Of a stretch of 64,000 nt of DNA, positions 45,372-55,884 are shown piece by piece. The notes beneath the pieces were generated by a model that was not told the origin of the DNA, ran no database searches, and saw only the letters and a program-made list of their open reading frames with translations. The position numbers and the translations under genes were made by a program. Origin of the DNA: Shewanella sp. 10N.286.48.A6 (GTDB lineage: Bacteria > Pseudomonadota > Gammaproteobacteria > Enterobacterales > Shewanellaceae); NCBI RefSeq assembly GCF_002873135.1, contig NZ_MCVI01000035.1:3965-67964 (forward strand). Reading direction: 5' to 3'. Each line of letters begins with the position of its first letter. Within the stretch, counting starts at the first letter, position 1.

Positions 45372-46334
45372 TTATTGTGATTGAAATAAGACAACTTGGT
45401 ACGCAATAAAGACGATTAATAAAAGGGCTCCATGCCAGCGAGTAAGCTGCTTTTTAGCGCCACTCGATAATACCAGTACTGCTAATGCGGTGCTGGTTGC
45501 TAGTACCATGTAAAAATCTCGACCGCTTGCATTTATGTCGATTTCACCTGGGGCAATCAGGCCTGGAATGGCCAGCACTGCTAAAATATTAAAAATGTTT
45601 GAGCCAACAATATTACCAATCGCGAGGTCGTCTTCTTTTTTTAGGACGCCAGCGATGCATGCTGCTAGTTCCGGTAAACTGGTGCCAATGGCAATAATGG
45701 TCAAGCCGATGACCAGATCTGACAAGCCAAATGTCTTGGCAATGCCTACCGCGCCTGTCACCATCCAGTCTGCCGAGAGTGGCAATAACACCATACCAAC
45801 AATGATCCAGATAATAGCATGTAATGTGGGTACATTTTTAGGGATCTCTGCGTCAGACTCATCAGCTAGGACATCTTTTTTCTTATTTCGCATCGCGCTC
45901 CAAATGAAATAGCCCATCAAGGCGAAAAATGCGATTAATAATACCCCACCTTCAACACGGGTGAGCATGCCGTCGTGAATAAGGTAGCCAGCTAATACGG
46001 TTGCGGCAATCATGATTGGAATTTCACGCTTTAAGGTTTCTGAGCGAACTGAAATAGCCCCAAACAATGCGGTAACCCCTAATATCAAGGTGATGTTAGC
46101 CACGTTTGAGCCGAGCACGTTACCAATTGCAGTATCGCTCATGCCTTCCATTGATGCGGTGGCAGCAACCAGCATTTCTGGCGCTGAGCTGCCCATGGCC
46201 ACAATGGTTAAACCGATTAACATTGGTGGCAGGCCTAAGTTTCTAGCAAAGGCGGCAGCTCCGTAAACAAAGCGATCTGCGCTCCAAACTAATGCGCCCA
46301 ATCCGACGATGAGCATCATGATATTAAAAAGCAT
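45372..46334 (-). CDS. yrbG: Calcium/sodium antiporter-family membrane protein
   Basis: 320 residues with two inverted Na_Ca_ex halves. The ion-binding motifs are MGSSAPEMLVA in the first half and IGTSLPELAACIAG in the second, each with GNVLGSNVAN/GNIVGSNIFN. Ten membrane helices are expected. In E. coli yrbG is in the same place before kdsD. Confidence 0.93.
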   Translation of the reverse strand: MLFNIMMLIVGLGALVWSADRFVYGAAAFARNLGLPPMLIGLTIVAMGSSAPEMLVAATASMEGMSDTAIGNVLGSNVANITLILGVTALFGAISVRSETLKREIPIMIAATVLAGYLIHDGMLTRVEGGVLLIAFFALMGYFIWSAMRNKKKDVLADESDAEIPKNVPTLHAIIWIIVGMVLLPLSADWMVTGAVGIAKTFGLSDLVIGLTIIAIGTSLPELAACIAGVLKKEDDLAIGNIVGSNIFNILAVLAIPGLIAPGEIDINASGRDFYMVLATSTALAVLVLSSGAKKQLTRWHGALLLIVFIAYQVVLFQSQ

Positions 46335-46517
46335 CTTGTTCCAATTATTTGAGTTATGGCGATATTTTTGTCAGATATTAACAAAAATCATCGCTATTGC
46401 GAAAATTGTTAGGGATTGTAACGCATGGTGATTGATTTGTTGTAGGTTCTTACACAATTTCGTACACTTCAGCTCTACATCTCGTTCTCTAGGAAGGCTA
46501 TTATTTCCTCTATAGAC

Positions 46518-47345
46518 ATGTCTACTCCAAGTTTAGAGCCCACTAGGTCAGCCCTTGTAGAAGTTAAGAACATGGGCTTTAGCCGAGGGACTAAGGTTAT
46601 CTTTGATGATATCAGTCTCAGCATTCCAACTGGCAAAGTGACCGCCATTATGGGGCCAAGTGGCATAGGTAAAACCACCTTACTTAAACTTATCGGCGGT
46701 CAATTAACCCCTGATAGTGGTGAGGTGCTTTTTGCTGGGCAAAACATTCACCAACTGAAGCGGCAACAATTATTTGAGCAGCGAAAGCGCATGAGTATGT
46801 TGTTTCAAAGTGGGGCGCTTTTTACCGATATGAATGTGTTTGATAATGTGGCGTTTGCGCTGCGTGAGCACTCAGGGTTAGCTGAAACTATTATTCGTAA
46901 GATTGTGTTGATGAAGCTGCAAGCCGTGGGGCTGCGGGGCGCCGCTCTGATGATGCCCAATGAGTTATCCGGCGGCATGCAGCGCCGAGTTGCATTGGCG
47001 CGGGCGATAGCACTTGAGCCTGAAATGATTTTGTATGACGAGCCTTTCGCCGGTCAAGATCCTATTTCGATGGCGGTGCTGGTGAAATTGATTGGCGAAT
47101 TATCTGAAACATTGAGGCTGACTTCGGTGGTCGTGTCCCACGATGTGGATGCAGTATTGAGTATTGCCGACTATGTTTATGTTATCGCCGAGAAAAAAGT
47201 AATCGCTTCAGGCACGCCTGCTGAATTACGGGCTTCAACCAATCCACAAATTGAGCAATTTATTCATGGAGCACCCGATGGGCCGGTGGCTTTTCATTAT
47301 CCAGCTGAAGACTATCAACAGGAGATGTTAAGTGGACGTGATTAA
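46518..47345 (+). CDS. mlaF: Phospholipid transport ATPase MlaF
   Basis: 275 residues. Walker [11 protein letters not shown], signature [16 protein letters not shown], Walker [15 protein letters not shown]-terminal extension ending [13 protein letters not shown] that clasps MlaB/MlaF in E. coli. With MlaE, MlaD and MlaB it forms the inner-membrane complex that moves misplaced phospholipids. No Shine-Dalgarno is evident before ATG 46518. Divergent from yrbG. It overlaps mlaE by 14 bases. Confidence 0.96.
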   Translation: MSTPSLEPTRSALVEVKNMGFSRGTKVIFDDISLSIPTGKVTAIMGPSGIGKTTLLKLIGGQLTPDSGEVLFAGQNIHQLKRQQLFEQRKRMSMLFQSGALFTDMNVFDNVAFALREHSGLAETIIRKIVLMKLQAVGLRGAALMMPNELSGGMQRRVALARAIALEPEMILYDEPFAGQDPISMAVLVKLIGELSETLRLTSVVVSHDVDAVLSIADYVYVIAEKKVIASGTPAELRASTNPQIEQFIHGAPDGPVAFHYPAEDYQQEMLSGRD

Positions 47346-48117
47346 CTTTATCAGTAATATTGGCCGCTTTGCTTTGGATTTTATTTCAGGTCTAGGCCGA
47401 GCAGGGCTGATGTTATGGGGCGCTATTGCCCGTTGGCCGAATGTTAAAAAAGATATTGGCTTAATCACCAAGCAAGTTTATGTGTTGGGTGTTCGCTCCA
47501 TGGTGATCATCATAGTCTCTGGCCTGTTCATCGGTATGGTGCTGGCATTACAAGCTTATACGGTACTGGCTGATTTTGGCACGGTCGAAAGCCTAGGGCC
47601 CATGGTGGCATTGAGCTTATTAAGAGAGCTTGGTCCTGTGGTTGCGGCATTACTTTTTGCAGGGCGCGCAGGCTCGGCATTAACCGCTGAAATTGGCTTA
47701 ATGAAGTCAACCGAGCAGTTATCAAGCTTAGAGATGATGGCGGTTGACCCTTTACACCAAATCATAGCGCCACGTTTTTGGGCGGGGGTTATCACCCTGC
47801 CATTATTAGTGATGATGTTTTGTCTTGTTGGCATTATCGGCGGTCATTTAGTGGGAGTTGAATGGAAAGGCATTGATAGCGGCTCTTTTTGGTCAATTCT
47901 GCAAGCATCGGTTGAGTGGCGCCAAGATATTGTAAATTGTTTAATCAAAAGTGTGCTTTTTGGCGTAGTGGTAACCTGGATATCTTTATATCGTGGTTAT
48001 GAAGTCATTCCCAACCCCGAAGGCATTAGCCGAGCGACCACATCCACTGTGGTTCAGGCGAGTTTAGCAGTGTTAGCGCTCGATTTTTTACTGACAGCGA
48101 TTATGTTCGGCAATTGA
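47332..48117 (+). CDS. mlaE: Phospholipid transport permease MlaE
   Basis: 261 residues, GTG start inside the end of mlaF with AGGAGA upstream. MlaE/YrbE-type permease: [32 protein letters not shown] segment is recognisable, and [23 protein letters not shown] closes the family region. Five to six membrane helices. Confidence 0.96.
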   Translation: MDVINFISNIGRFALDFISGLGRAGLMLWGAIARWPNVKKDIGLITKQVYVLGVRSMVIIIVSGLFIGMVLALQAYTVLADFGTVESLGPMVALSLLRELGPVVAALLFAGRAGSALTAEIGLMKSTEQLSSLEMMAVDPLHQIIAPRFWAGVITLPLLVMMFCLVGIIGGHLVGVEWKGIDSGSFWSILQASVEWRQDIVNCLIKSVLFGVVVTWISLYRGYEVIPNPEGISRATTSTVVQASLAVLALDFLLTAIMFGN

Positions 48118-48190
48118 TGTTAACTGCTGAGTGTTAGCGGGAGGTAAGTTGGGTAAATTTTGCATTCATTAATTAAAGTGGTTTAGTCGT

Positions 48191-48664
48191 ATGTTGACAC
48201 GGAAAATAGAGTTATTGGTTGGATTGTTCTTATTGTCAGGCTTAGTGGCATTTTGTGTGCTGGTATTTAATGTGGCCAATGTTGAGCTTAAGCCTAATCA
48301 GGCAACTTACAGTTTACACGCTGAATTTAGCAATATCGGTGGCTTAAAAGTACGCTCGCCAGTGAAAGTGGGCGGGGTGGTTGTCGGAAGGGTAACTGAT
48401 ATTCAGCTCGACCCCAAAAAGCTTGTACCGATAGTGAGCATCACTATGGATAAGCAATATGATCAATTTCCAGAGACCAGCAGCTTATCGATTTTAACTG
48501 CAGGTTTATTGGGTGAGCAGTTTTTGGGGTTAACCCCAGGCTTTATGGATGATGATATTGAGATGCTCGCTGATGGCGATAAAATTTATGACACGCGCTC
48601 AGCATTAGTACTGGAAGACTTAATCGGTCAGTTAATCTATAGCATGTCATCGGATGATAAGTAG
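48191..48664 (+). CDS. mlaD: Phospholipid transport protein MlaD (MCE domain)
   Basis: 157 residues: one N-terminal membrane anchor and the MCE domain (ATYSLHAEFSNIGGLKVRSPVKVGGVVVGRV; LGEQFLGLTPGF). It lacks the disordered tail of E. coli MlaD (183 residues) but keeps VLEDLIGQLIY, the helix forming the hexamer pore. Confidence 0.95.
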   Translation: MLTRKIELLVGLFLLSGLVAFCVLVFNVANVELKPNQATYSLHAEFSNIGGLKVRSPVKVGGVVVGRVTDIQLDPKKLVPIVSITMDKQYDQFPETSSLSILTAGLLGEQFLGLTPGFMDDDIEMLADGDKIYDTRSALVLEDLIGQLIYSMSSDDK

Positions 48665-48673
48665 GAGCGGTAT

Positions 48674-49339
48674 ATGAAGCAGTTTATTCGCGTTATGTTA
48701 AGTGTCTTTTTATGGTTAAGCATCAGCCCGCTTGGTGCTGCAGAGCTGACGACTGATGACATAGATACCCATGATCCGTTCAAGCTAGTGCAGCAAGTAT
48801 CAGAGAAAACCTTTGCGCGTTTTGATAAAGACAAAGCCCTCATTGACAATGATTTAAGCTATTTAAAAGTTATCGTTCGCGAAGAGCTTATGCCCTATGT
48901 TGATTATAAATACGCCGCGTATAAAGTGATGGGGCAATACCTGGGTGACACGACTCCTGAACAACGTCAGCGGTTTGTGGATGCTTTTGAAGGTTATTTA
49001 GTGGCTACCTATGCCCAAGCCTTTACTGAGTACACTGGTCAGCAAGTACAGTTTTTCCCGGCTGCTAATTTTAGTAACGAGAAAATGATCGATGTCCGCG
49101 TCGAAATTATTGAAGATGGTCGCCCGCCCATTAAAGTGGTGTTTAAAGCCAGACGTCTAAAAGATGACAGCTGGAAAGCGTTTGATTTGGTGGCGGAAGG
49201 CGTGAGTTTACTGGCGTCAAAGCAATCAGAAATTTCCAATTTAATTCGCCAAAAAGGCGTCGATAAGGTCATCGACATGCTTTATGAGCGCACCAACCAA
49301 GATATTCGCTTAGATCAGGACGAGGGCAATGCTGCGTGA
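48674..49339 (+). CDS. mlaC: Phospholipid-binding periplasmic protein MlaC
   Basis: 221 residues with a signal peptide (LWLSISPLGAA). The Tol-Tol_Ttg2 fold is visible: ELMPYVDYKYAAYKVMGQYL, ATYAQAFTEYTGQQVQFFP. It shuttles phospholipid between the MlaA-porin complex and MlaFEDB. It overlaps mlaB by four bases. Confidence 0.95.
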   Translation: MKQFIRVMLSVFLWLSISPLGAAELTTDDIDTHDPFKLVQQVSEKTFARFDKDKALIDNDLSYLKVIVREELMPYVDYKYAAYKVMGQYLGDTTPEQRQRFVDAFEGYLVATYAQAFTEYTGQQVQFFPAANFSNEKMIDVRVEIIEDGRPPIKVVFKARRLKDDSWKAFDLVAEGVSLLASKQSEISNLIRQKGVDKVIDMLYERTNQDIRLDQDEGNAA

Positions 49340-49632
49340 TTGAATTTTCACAGCAAGGTGATATTTGTCACCTAAAAGGGCAATTAACTCAGGTTGAGGT
49401 CAGAGAATTGTGGCCAAATCAACAACAATTGTTTACTGATACGACTCAAGTGTTAGACTTGTCTGCTTTAGAGTATGTTGACAGTGCAGGCGTGGCCTTA
49501 TTGCTTGAACTAATATGTTTAGGTCATTGTCATGGGGACAACACTCAGCCAAGGAGCTTGGCTAATCCGAGTAAGCATCTAAAAAAACTTATCGAGTTGT
49601 ATGATTTAGAGTCCTTTTTCATAGAACAATAG
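49336..49632 (+). CDS. mlaB: STAS-domain protein MlaB
   Basis: 98 residues. STAS motif TQVLDLSALEYVDSAGVALLLELICLG with the conserved Ser/Asp turn. It is the cytosolic partner of MlaF. Starts with GTG within the mlaC end. Confidence 0.92.
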   Translation: MIEFSQQGDICHLKGQLTQVEVRELWPNQQQLFTDTTQVLDLSALEYVDSAGVALLLELICLGHCHGDNTQPRSLANPSKHLKKLIELYDLESFFIEQ

Positions 49633-49657
49633 CATTGAATTTAAGGTAGCACATTTC

Positions 49658-49909
49658 ATGGATTGCAAAGTAATTGAGCAGATTTTATCAGAGGCGTTAA
49701 CCCTAGATGAAGTACATGTGACTTCAGATGGTAGCCACTACAAAGTGGTTGCAGTTGGCGAAATGTTCGACGCTATGAGTAAAGTGAAGCAGCAGCAGAC
49801 CATTTATGCACCACTGAATGAACATATTGCCAGTGGTGAGTTACATGCGCTTACTATCAAGACTTTTACGCCGACTCAGTGGAAGCGTGAAAAATTATTT
49901 AATATGTAA
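49658..49909 (+). CDS. ibaG: BolA-family iron metabolism protein IbaG
   Basis: 83 residues, BolA-like class II KH fold: VHVTSDGSHYKVVAVGEMFDAMSKVKQQQTIYAPL and HALTIKTFTP with the conserved His. Partner of Grx4-type monothiol glutaredoxins. Between mlaB and murA as in E. coli. Confidence 0.93.
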   Translation: MDCKVIEQILSEALTLDEVHVTSDGSHYKVVAVGEMFDAMSKVKQQQTIYAPLNEHIASGELHALTIKTFTPTQWKREKLFNM

Positions 49910-49936
49910 GCGTAATACTGAGTGTAGAGAATTAGT

Positions 49937-51196
49937 GTGGATAAATTAACAATACAAGCCAGCAAGCCCCTTGCCGGAGATGTGACCATCTCTGGCGCCA
50001 AGAATGCGGCTTTGCCGATCCTGTTTGCTGGTGTTTTAGCTGAAACTGACTTTAATATTTCGAATGTACCTAACCTTCGCGATGTAAAAACAACCTGTGA
50101 ATTACTTCGCTGCCTTGGTGCTGATGTCACTGAGTTAGGCAATAGCCAATATCGGATCTCAACCACTAATCTCAAAGAGTTTTGTGCGCCATACGATTTG
50201 GTTAGAACCATGCGCGCCTCTATTTTGATTTTAGGGCCGTTACTGGCTCGATTTGGTACCGCTGATGTTTCATTGCCTGGTGGCTGCGCGATTGGCGCAA
50301 GACCTGTGAACTTGCATTTGCAAGGGCTAGAGCAAATGGGCGCTACTATTGAGGTAAAAGAAGGTTATATTAAAGCCAGAGTTGATGGCCGCTTAAAAGG
50401 CGCGCATATCTTTATGGATATGGTCAGCGTTGGTGCCACTGAAAACCTATTGATGGCTGCGACCTTAGCTGATGGTGAAACCATTATTGAAAATGCCGCT
50501 CGCGAACCTGAAATTAATGATTTAGCACATTGCTTAATTGCAATGGGCGCAAAAATTACCGGTGTTGGCAGCGCAACCTTGCGTATTCAAGGGGTTGAGA
50601 AACTCTCTGGTTGTAACCACAGAGTGATGCCTGATCGCATCGAAACCGGCTCATTTTTAGTGGCTGCAGCCGTGACGCGCGGAAAAATTCGCTGTCTAAG
50701 CGCTGATCCTTCAAGCCTAGAAGCAGTTCTGGCAAAACTTGAAGATGCTGGCGCGGTGATTAATACTGGCGACGATTGGATTGAACTTGATATGCAAGGC
50801 AAGCGCCCTAAAGCGGTTAATATTAAAACTGCGCCATATCCTGCTTTTCCGACGGACATGCAAGCGCAATTTTGTGTGTTAAACGCATTAGCTGAAGGCA
50901 CCAGTCATGTGACTGAAACGATTTTTGAAAATCGTTTTATGCATGTACCTGAGTTAAGCCGTATGGGCGCTGAAATGGAGCTAGAGGGTAACACCTGCAT
51001 CATTAATGGTATTGAGCGCATGAACGGTGCGCAAGTGATGGCGACAGATTTACGCGCTTCAGCGAGTTTAGTGATTGCAGGCCTTATGGCTGACGGTACG
51101 ACAACCGTTGATCGTATATATCACTTAGATCGTGGTTATGAGCATATCGAAGAGAAGTTTAAAGCCATCGGCGGTGAAGTGGTTCGTATTGCATAA
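49937..51196 (+). CDS. murA: UDP-N-acetylglucosamine 1-carboxyvinyltransferase
   Basis: 419 residues, identical in length to E. coli MurA; GTG start. First committed step of peptidoglycan synthesis. The phosphoenolpyruvate-binding Cys (fosfomycin target) is present in [14 protein letters not shown]. Last gene of the mla-ibaG-murA unit, closed by a terminator. Confidence 0.98.
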   Translation: MDKLTIQASKPLAGDVTISGAKNAALPILFAGVLAETDFNISNVPNLRDVKTTCELLRCLGADVTELGNSQYRISTTNLKEFCAPYDLVRTMRASILILGPLLARFGTADVSLPGGCAIGARPVNLHLQGLEQMGATIEVKEGYIKARVDGRLKGAHIFMDMVSVGATENLLMAATLADGETIIENAAREPEINDLAHCLIAMGAKITGVGSATLRIQGVEKLSGCNHRVMPDRIETGSFLVAAAVTRGKIRCLSADPSSLEAVLAKLEDAGAVINTGDDWIELDMQGKRPKAVNIKTAPYPAFPTDMQAQFCVLNALAEGTSHVTETIFENRFMHVPELSRMGAEMELEGNTCIINGIERMNGAQVMATDLRASASLVIAGLMADGTTTVDRIYHLDRGYEHIEEKFKAIGGEVVRIA

Positions 51197-51242
51197 GCTG
51201 TAGATTGCTTAAGTTGTTTGCCAAAGCTTTATAGTAAAGAAT

Positions 51243-51276
51243 AAAAAGTCAGTTACCTAAGGTAGCTGACTTTTTT
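51243..51276. terminator. Bidirectional terminator murA/degS
   Basis: AAAAAGTCAGTTACC / GGTAGCTGACTTTTT with a short TAA loop and one G-T pair. Confidence 0.9.
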
Positions 51277-51306
51277 ATGATTAAATGGTTAAGTTGTAAT
51301 TTGTGC

Positions 51307-52380
51307 TTAAGGTTCGACAGCCTTCTCACCAATAATCACTGGCACATCATAAGACTTACCTTCGCGGATGATGGTCATTGTGATGCTATCTCCGGGCGCT
51401 GTTTCAGCAATTCTATCCATCAGCATTTCAACCCCAGGAACACTCTCTTCTGCATAAGCGATAATCACATCTCTTGGACGCAGTTTCGCATCTGCCGCAG
51501 GCCCTTTGGGATCAACAGCGGTGACCAATACGCCTTTTAAATCCGGTAAGTTGAGGATTTGCGCCATAACAGGGCTTAACGGCTCGCCTGAAATCCCTAA
51601 CGCGCCACGAATAACGCGGCCATTTTTAATCAACTTTCCCATAATGCTGTGAGCCAGTTTAATTGGGATGGCAAAGTTAATACCGTGCCCGCCACCTTCA
51701 TCACCGATTTGAAATGCCGCAGTATTAATACCAATTAGTTCGCCAGTGGTGTCGATAAGTGCACCGCCAGAGTTACCGGCATTAATGGCTGCATCGGTTT
51801 GTAAGAAATCAAGATAGCCTGAACTTAAGCCGTTTCGGCCGGTTGCACTGATAATACCTTGGGTAATGGTTTGGCCTAAGTTGTAAGGGTTACCAATGGC
51901 AAGTACCACATCGCCCACTTGTGCAGGTTTGGATAAATTGATCGGCACGATAGGTAGATTATCGCCTTCAATTTTAAGGACCGCTAAATCGGTGACTGGA
52001 TCTGAACCGACAACTTCTGAGGTAAATTTTCGGCCATCTTGTAGCGCGATAACAATTTCATCGGCTTTTTTAATTACATGGTAATTGGTTAAAATGTAGC
52101 CTTCTTTACTCATGATAACCCCAGAACCCAAGCCTTGAAGCGAGCTTGAATTTAATGGGCTATTTTGATCTAAACTAAGGCTATAAATATTGACCACAGC
52201 AGGGGCTGCTCGACGAACGGCTTTAGCAAAGGATAAGTCATTGTGGTGCTGGGTAGTGGTTAAGCCATTATTAAAATTACTGTTGTTGGTTATCGAAGTA
52301 ACAAATATGAAAGCGGCCGCCATGACTAATCCAAATGCCACAGCTTTGGTCAAATATAAAATTGTGTCTTTGAAATTCAT
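51307..52380 (-). CDS. degS: Serine endoprotease DegS
   Basis: 357 residues: an N-terminal membrane anchor (AVAFGLVMAAAFIFVTSI) instead of a cleaved signal peptide, trypsin-like domain with His in LTNYHVI, Asp in VTDLAVLKIE, Ser in INAGNSGGALID, and one PDZ domain. It senses unfolded outer-membrane proteins and starts RseA cleavage to free sigma-E. Downstream of degQ, as in E. coli, but separated by a terminator. Confidence 0.95.
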   Translation of the reverse strand: MNFKDTILYLTKAVAFGLVMAAAFIFVTSITNNSNFNNGLTTTQHHNDLSFAKAVRRAAPAVVNIYSLSLDQNSPLNSSSLQGLGSGVIMSKEGYILTNYHVIKKADEIVIALQDGRKFTSEVVGSDPVTDLAVLKIEGDNLPIVPINLSKPAQVGDVVLAIGNPYNLGQTITQGIISATGRNGLSSGYLDFLQTDAAINAGNSGGALIDTTGELIGINTAAFQIGDEGGGHGINFAIPIKLAHSIMGKLIKNGRVIRGALGISGEPLSPVMAQILNLPDLKGVLVTAVDPKGPAADAKLRPRDVIIAYAEESVPGVEMLMDRIAETAPGDSITMTIIREGKSYDVPVIIGEKAVEP

Positions 52381-52424
52381 TGGCTGACTAAATTATGAAA
52401 AAGTACCCAAGATATTATCATGAT

Positions 52425-52461
52425 TAAAAAAATTAAGCATCGTAACAGGGCTACGATGCTT
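52425..52461 (-). terminator. Terminator of degQ
   Basis: On the minus strand AAGCATCGTA-GCCCTGT-TACGATGCTT is followed by AATTTTTTTAATC, 35 bases after the degQ stop. Confidence 0.85.
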
Positions 52462-52496
52462 ATTGGGTAAAACAACAGGGTTTATTCGGTGCTGCT

Positions 52497-53849
52497 TTAA
52501 CGCAGTACCAAGTAAAGCAGCTTATTGTCACGCAATATTTTCAATGCGATCGCGCCTTGCTGAGTCTTTAGCTGCTCTTTTAAGTCTTTAAGGCTTTTTA
52601 CTTTACTGCGATTTAGCCCGACAATTAAATCGCCTTTCTCGAGTCCATTTCTGGCGGCTGGCGATCCTTGAGCCACTTCAGCAATTTCAATACCTTTACG
52701 GCTATTACTTAACTCAGCCCCTTCAAGCATTGGGTGTAATGCATCAGCACTGGTGCCTGAACTGCTATTTGACTCACCAAGGGTGACATTAATGGTTTCA
52801 TTATCACCATCGCGAATGATGCCAATTTTAACTTTAGCACCAGCGCCCATAGTGGCGACCTTTGCTCGCAAGGCTTGGAAGTTTTTAATCTGCTTACCAT
52901 TGACACTGACAATGATGTCACCCGCTTCTATACCTGCTTTGTCTGCGGCGCTATCAGGCATGACTTCACTAATAAAACCGCCATGCTGGGTTTCTAGACC
53001 AAATGCTTTGGCCAATTCGTTATCTAAGTCTCGGCCCATAACGCCAAGCACGCCACGTTTAACTTCACCATGCTCAATAATTTGATTAATTAGGTTGTTA
53101 ACCATATTAGCCGGAATAGCAAAGCCAATACCGACGTTGCCACCACCGGGGGCCACAATGGCGGTATTAATACCGATTAACTCACCGTTAAGATTAACCA
53201 AGGCGCCGCCTGAGTTACCACTATTAATCGCGGCGTCAGTTTGGATAAAGTTCTCCAGCATTTCAATCCCTAAACCGCTACGGCCCAAGGCGCTAACAAT
53301 ACCTGAAGTCACGGTTTGCCCTAAACCAAATGGGTTACCAATGGCGATAGCAAAATCGCCGACACGGATATCATCAGAGTTGGTTTGTTTCACTTGGGTA
53401 AGGTTTTTCGCTTCTATTTGTAATAGCGCAATATCAGATTCAGGATCTGAGCCAATGAGTTTTGCGTCAATCTCACGGCCATCATGCAGACCAATTTTAA
53501 TTTCATCAGCACCATTAATAACGTGGTTATTCGTGACGATGTAACCCTCTTTGGCGTTAATGATGACCCCTGATCCTAAGCCTCTAAAAGGGCGTTCACG
53601 CACTTGTTCTTGGGGGGCGTTAGGGCCAAAGAAATATCGAAACACATCGGGAATTTGTTGTTTAGAGGTTTGGGTGCCGCTGACTGCAACAGAGACGACA
53701 GCGGGAGTTGTTTTTTCTAGCATGGGAGCGAGGCTAGGTAGCGCTTGACCATTAACAGTTTGTGGAATTGCAGCTTGGGACAACGCCGGCATTAACGATA
53801 AAGAGGCGGATAATATCGCTGCTGAAACTAAGGTTAATTTGGGTTTCAT
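52497..53849 (-). CDS. degQ: Periplasmic serine protease DegQ/DegP family
   Basis: 450 residues from ATG 53849, nine bases after AAGGAG. A signal peptide (LSLMPALSQA) is followed by the protease domain with His in VTNNHVI, Asp in ESDIALLQIE, Ser in INSGNSGGALVN, and two PDZ domains. The LA loop is short (FRYFFGPNAPQEQVRERPFRG), which favours DegQ over DegP. Protein quality control in the periplasm. Confidence 0.93.
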   Translation of the reverse strand: MKPKLTLVSAAILSASLSLMPALSQAAIPQTVNGQALPSLAPMLEKTTPAVVSVAVSGTQTSKQQIPDVFRYFFGPNAPQEQVRERPFRGLGSGVIINAKEGYIVTNNHVINGADEIKIGLHDGREIDAKLIGSDPESDIALLQIEAKNLTQVKQTNSDDIRVGDFAIAIGNPFGLGQTVTSGIVSALGRSGLGIEMLENFIQTDAAINSGNSGGALVNLNGELIGINTAIVAPGGGNVGIGFAIPANMVNNLINQIIEHGEVKRGVLGVMGRDLDNELAKAFGLETQHGGFISEVMPDSAADKAGIEAGDIIVSVNGKQIKNFQALRAKVATMGAGAKVKIGIIRDGDNETINVTLGESNSSSGTSADALHPMLEGAELSNSRKGIEIAEVAQGSPAARNGLEKGDLIVGLNRSKVKSLKDLKEQLKTQQGAIALKILRDNKLLYLVLR

Positions 53850-54082
53850 TGTTTCTTGCTCCTTGAAAATTAATCTTTGCTTATACACATATTATGGGTG
53901 ACTGGCGTAAATACAACTTCAGTTTAGCTGTATTGACTATATAACCTCGGAGTGTTCTAGGTTTCAATAAGTTCAGCCATCATTAACAAAGGTTAATTTT
54001 TATGTGGTTTACCGTTACGCCGGCTAAGGGTGATATGTTATGGTTGTGTGGAATTTTCAGCAGTATATAGAGAGTAGTCCCC

Positions 54083-55195
54083 GTGTCGCAGTTAAGCCCT
54101 TGGCAGCATTACCAGCAAGATTTAACCCGTGAAGGTTTCTCCCATGATTTAGCCCAAGAGCAAGCGGTAAAGTCATTGCAACGTGTTTATGAAGAACTTA
54201 TCGCAGCCGATGTTCAGCAGTCCTCATTGAGTCGGCTTTTAGGTTCAATCGGCCTTAAAAAATCAGCCCCTAGCGTCAAAGGTTTATATTTATGGGGCGG
54301 AGTAGGTCGTGGTAAAACTTACTTGATGGATACTTTTTTTGATGCGCTGCCAACAGAGAAAAAACTGCGGGCCCACTTTCATCGCTTTATGCACCAGCTA
54401 CACCATGACTTAGGCGAACTTGACGGTGTTCAGGACCCATTAATTACTATTGCTAACAAAATGGCGCAGCAATATAACATCATATGTTTCGATGAATTTT
54501 TTGTTTCTGACATTACCGATGCCATGTTATTGGGCACCTTGTTCCAACACTTATTTAAAGAAGGGGTCGCGTTAGTGGCCACCTCAAACATCATTCCCGA
54601 TGACCTCTATAAAAATGGCTTACAGCGCGCAAGATTTTTACCCGCAATCGCCTTAATAAACCAAAACTGCGAAATCCTTAATGTGGATTCGGGTATTGAT
54701 TATCGCTTACGAACCCTTGAGCAAGCTGAGATTTACCACTACCCACTGGATGAGCAGGCTGACACCAACTTGTTAAGCTATTTTGCCCAGCTTGCTCCAG
54801 AATCAGAAGTATTCACTGACGCCATTGAAATTGAAGGCCGTGAGGTGAATATTCGCCAGCAATCCCAAGGGGTGCTATTGGCCAACTTTAGAGACTTATG
54901 TGACGGCCCTCGATCCCAGCGCGACTATATGGAAGTGGCTCGTTTGTACCATACCGTTCTATTAAGTGGGCTTGAACAAATGGGCTCAGCCACAACCGGT
55001 GATGATATTGCTCGGCGATTTCTCGCGATGGTAGATGAATTTTATGAGCGTAATGTGAAGTTAATTATTTCTGCTGAAGTTTCATTAGAAGATATTTACA
55101 CAGATGGTTTACTCAGTTTTGAGTTTAGACGCTGCCGCTCAAGATTGATTGAAATGCAATCACATGACTATTTAATGTTGGAGCATTTACCATAA
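54083..55195 (+). CDS. zapE: Cell division ATPase ZapE
   Basis: 370 residues, AFG1-like ATPase. Walker A YLWGGVGRGKTYLMD, Walker B NIICFDEFFVSDITDAM, and the C-terminal FEFRRCRSRLIEMQSHDYL typical of the family. GTG start. ZapE acts on the Z ring in E. coli. It precedes rplM-rpsI in many Gammaproteobacteria. Confidence 0.95.
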   Translation: MSQLSPWQHYQQDLTREGFSHDLAQEQAVKSLQRVYEELIAADVQQSSLSRLLGSIGLKKSAPSVKGLYLWGGVGRGKTYLMDTFFDALPTEKKLRAHFHRFMHQLHHDLGELDGVQDPLITIANKMAQQYNIICFDEFFVSDITDAMLLGTLFQHLFKEGVALVATSNIIPDDLYKNGLQRARFLPAIALINQNCEILNVDSGIDYRLRTLEQAEIYHYPLDEQADTNLLSYFAQLAPESEVFTDAIEIEGREVNIRQQSQGVLLANFRDLCDGPRSQRDYMEVARLYHTVLLSGLEQMGSATTGDDIARRFLAMVDEFYERNVKLIISAEVSLEDIYTDGLLSFEFRRCRSRLIEMQSHDYLMLEHLP

Positions 55196-55285
55196 ATAGT
55201 TATTGAGGGATGAAATCAGCTAAAGCACCAGAGAAGTTTTTTAGAAAACTATCAGAAATTAGGTGATTTTTAACTCAGCTTTGTC

Positions 55286-55291
55286 TATAAT
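55286..55291 (+). promoter_or_regulatory. -10 box of the rplM-rpsI promoter
   Basis: Consensus TATAAT. The -35 region about 17 bases upstream (near 55263) is weak. Transcription would start near 55298, giving a leader of about 140 bases. Confidence 0.6.
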
Positions 55292-55311
55292 CCGCCACCT
55301 GCCCTCGTTAC

Positions 55312-55370
55312 TCCACCGAATTTGGGTGGACGATTTAAACCAATTTCAGCTCGAAGGGGCTTTGAAATGG
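55312..55370 (+). promoter_or_regulatory. Candidate L13 autoregulatory leader of rplM-rpsI
   Basis: Two stem-loops stand between promoter and rplM: TCCACC/GGTGGA at 55312-55330, and a longer one at 55340-55370 (CCA-A-TTTCAGCTC with GGGCTTTGAAATGG, loop GAAG, one bulged A). L13 is known to repress its own operon in E. coli via the leader; assignment of these stems to that role is inference. Confidence 0.55.
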
Positions 55371-55437
55371 TCATTGTGTTGTTTGCATTCCGCATTCAGC
55401 ATTGAGACAGAATTTTAAACATTGGGTTTTTGTAAAA

Positions 55438-55869
55438 ATGAAGACTACATTTACTGCTACACCAGAAACAGTCACACGTGACTGGTTCGTCGTTGATGCC
55501 GAAGGTAAAACTTTAGGTCGTATCGCTACTGAAATTGCTACTCGTTTACGTGGTAAGCACAAGCCAGAGTATACTCCTCATGTTGACACTGGTGACTACA
55601 TCATCGTTATTAACGCTGAGAAAGTTACTGTGACTGGTAACAAAGCTAAAGGCAAAATTTACTACTCACATACAGGTTTCATCGGTGGTATTAAGCAGAT
55701 TTCTTTTGAAAAGCTGCAAGATCATAAGCCTGAAATGATTATCGAGAAAGCAGTTAAGGGTATGTTACCAAAAGGTCCTTTGGGCCGTGCTATGTTCCGT
55801 AAGCTTAAAGTTTACGCTGGCACTGAACATAACCATGCTGCACAACAACCTCAAGTTCTTGATATCTAA
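55438..55869 (+). CDS. rplM: 50S ribosomal protein L13
   Basis: 143 residues, aligned to E. coli L13 from [21 protein letters not shown] to the identical C terminus [14 protein letters not shown]. The ATG at 55438 was chosen over an earlier in-frame codon at 55402. No strong Shine-Dalgarno precedes it (GTTTTTGTAAAA), which fits leader-based control. Confidence 0.98.
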   Translation: MKTTFTATPETVTRDWFVVDAEGKTLGRIATEIATRLRGKHKPEYTPHVDTGDYIIVINAEKVTVTGNKAKGKIYYSHTGFIGGIKQISFEKLQDHKPEMIIEKAVKGMLPKGPLGRAMFRKLKVYAGTEHNHAAQQPQVLDI

Positions 55870-55884
55870 TACGGGAGTAAGCTA

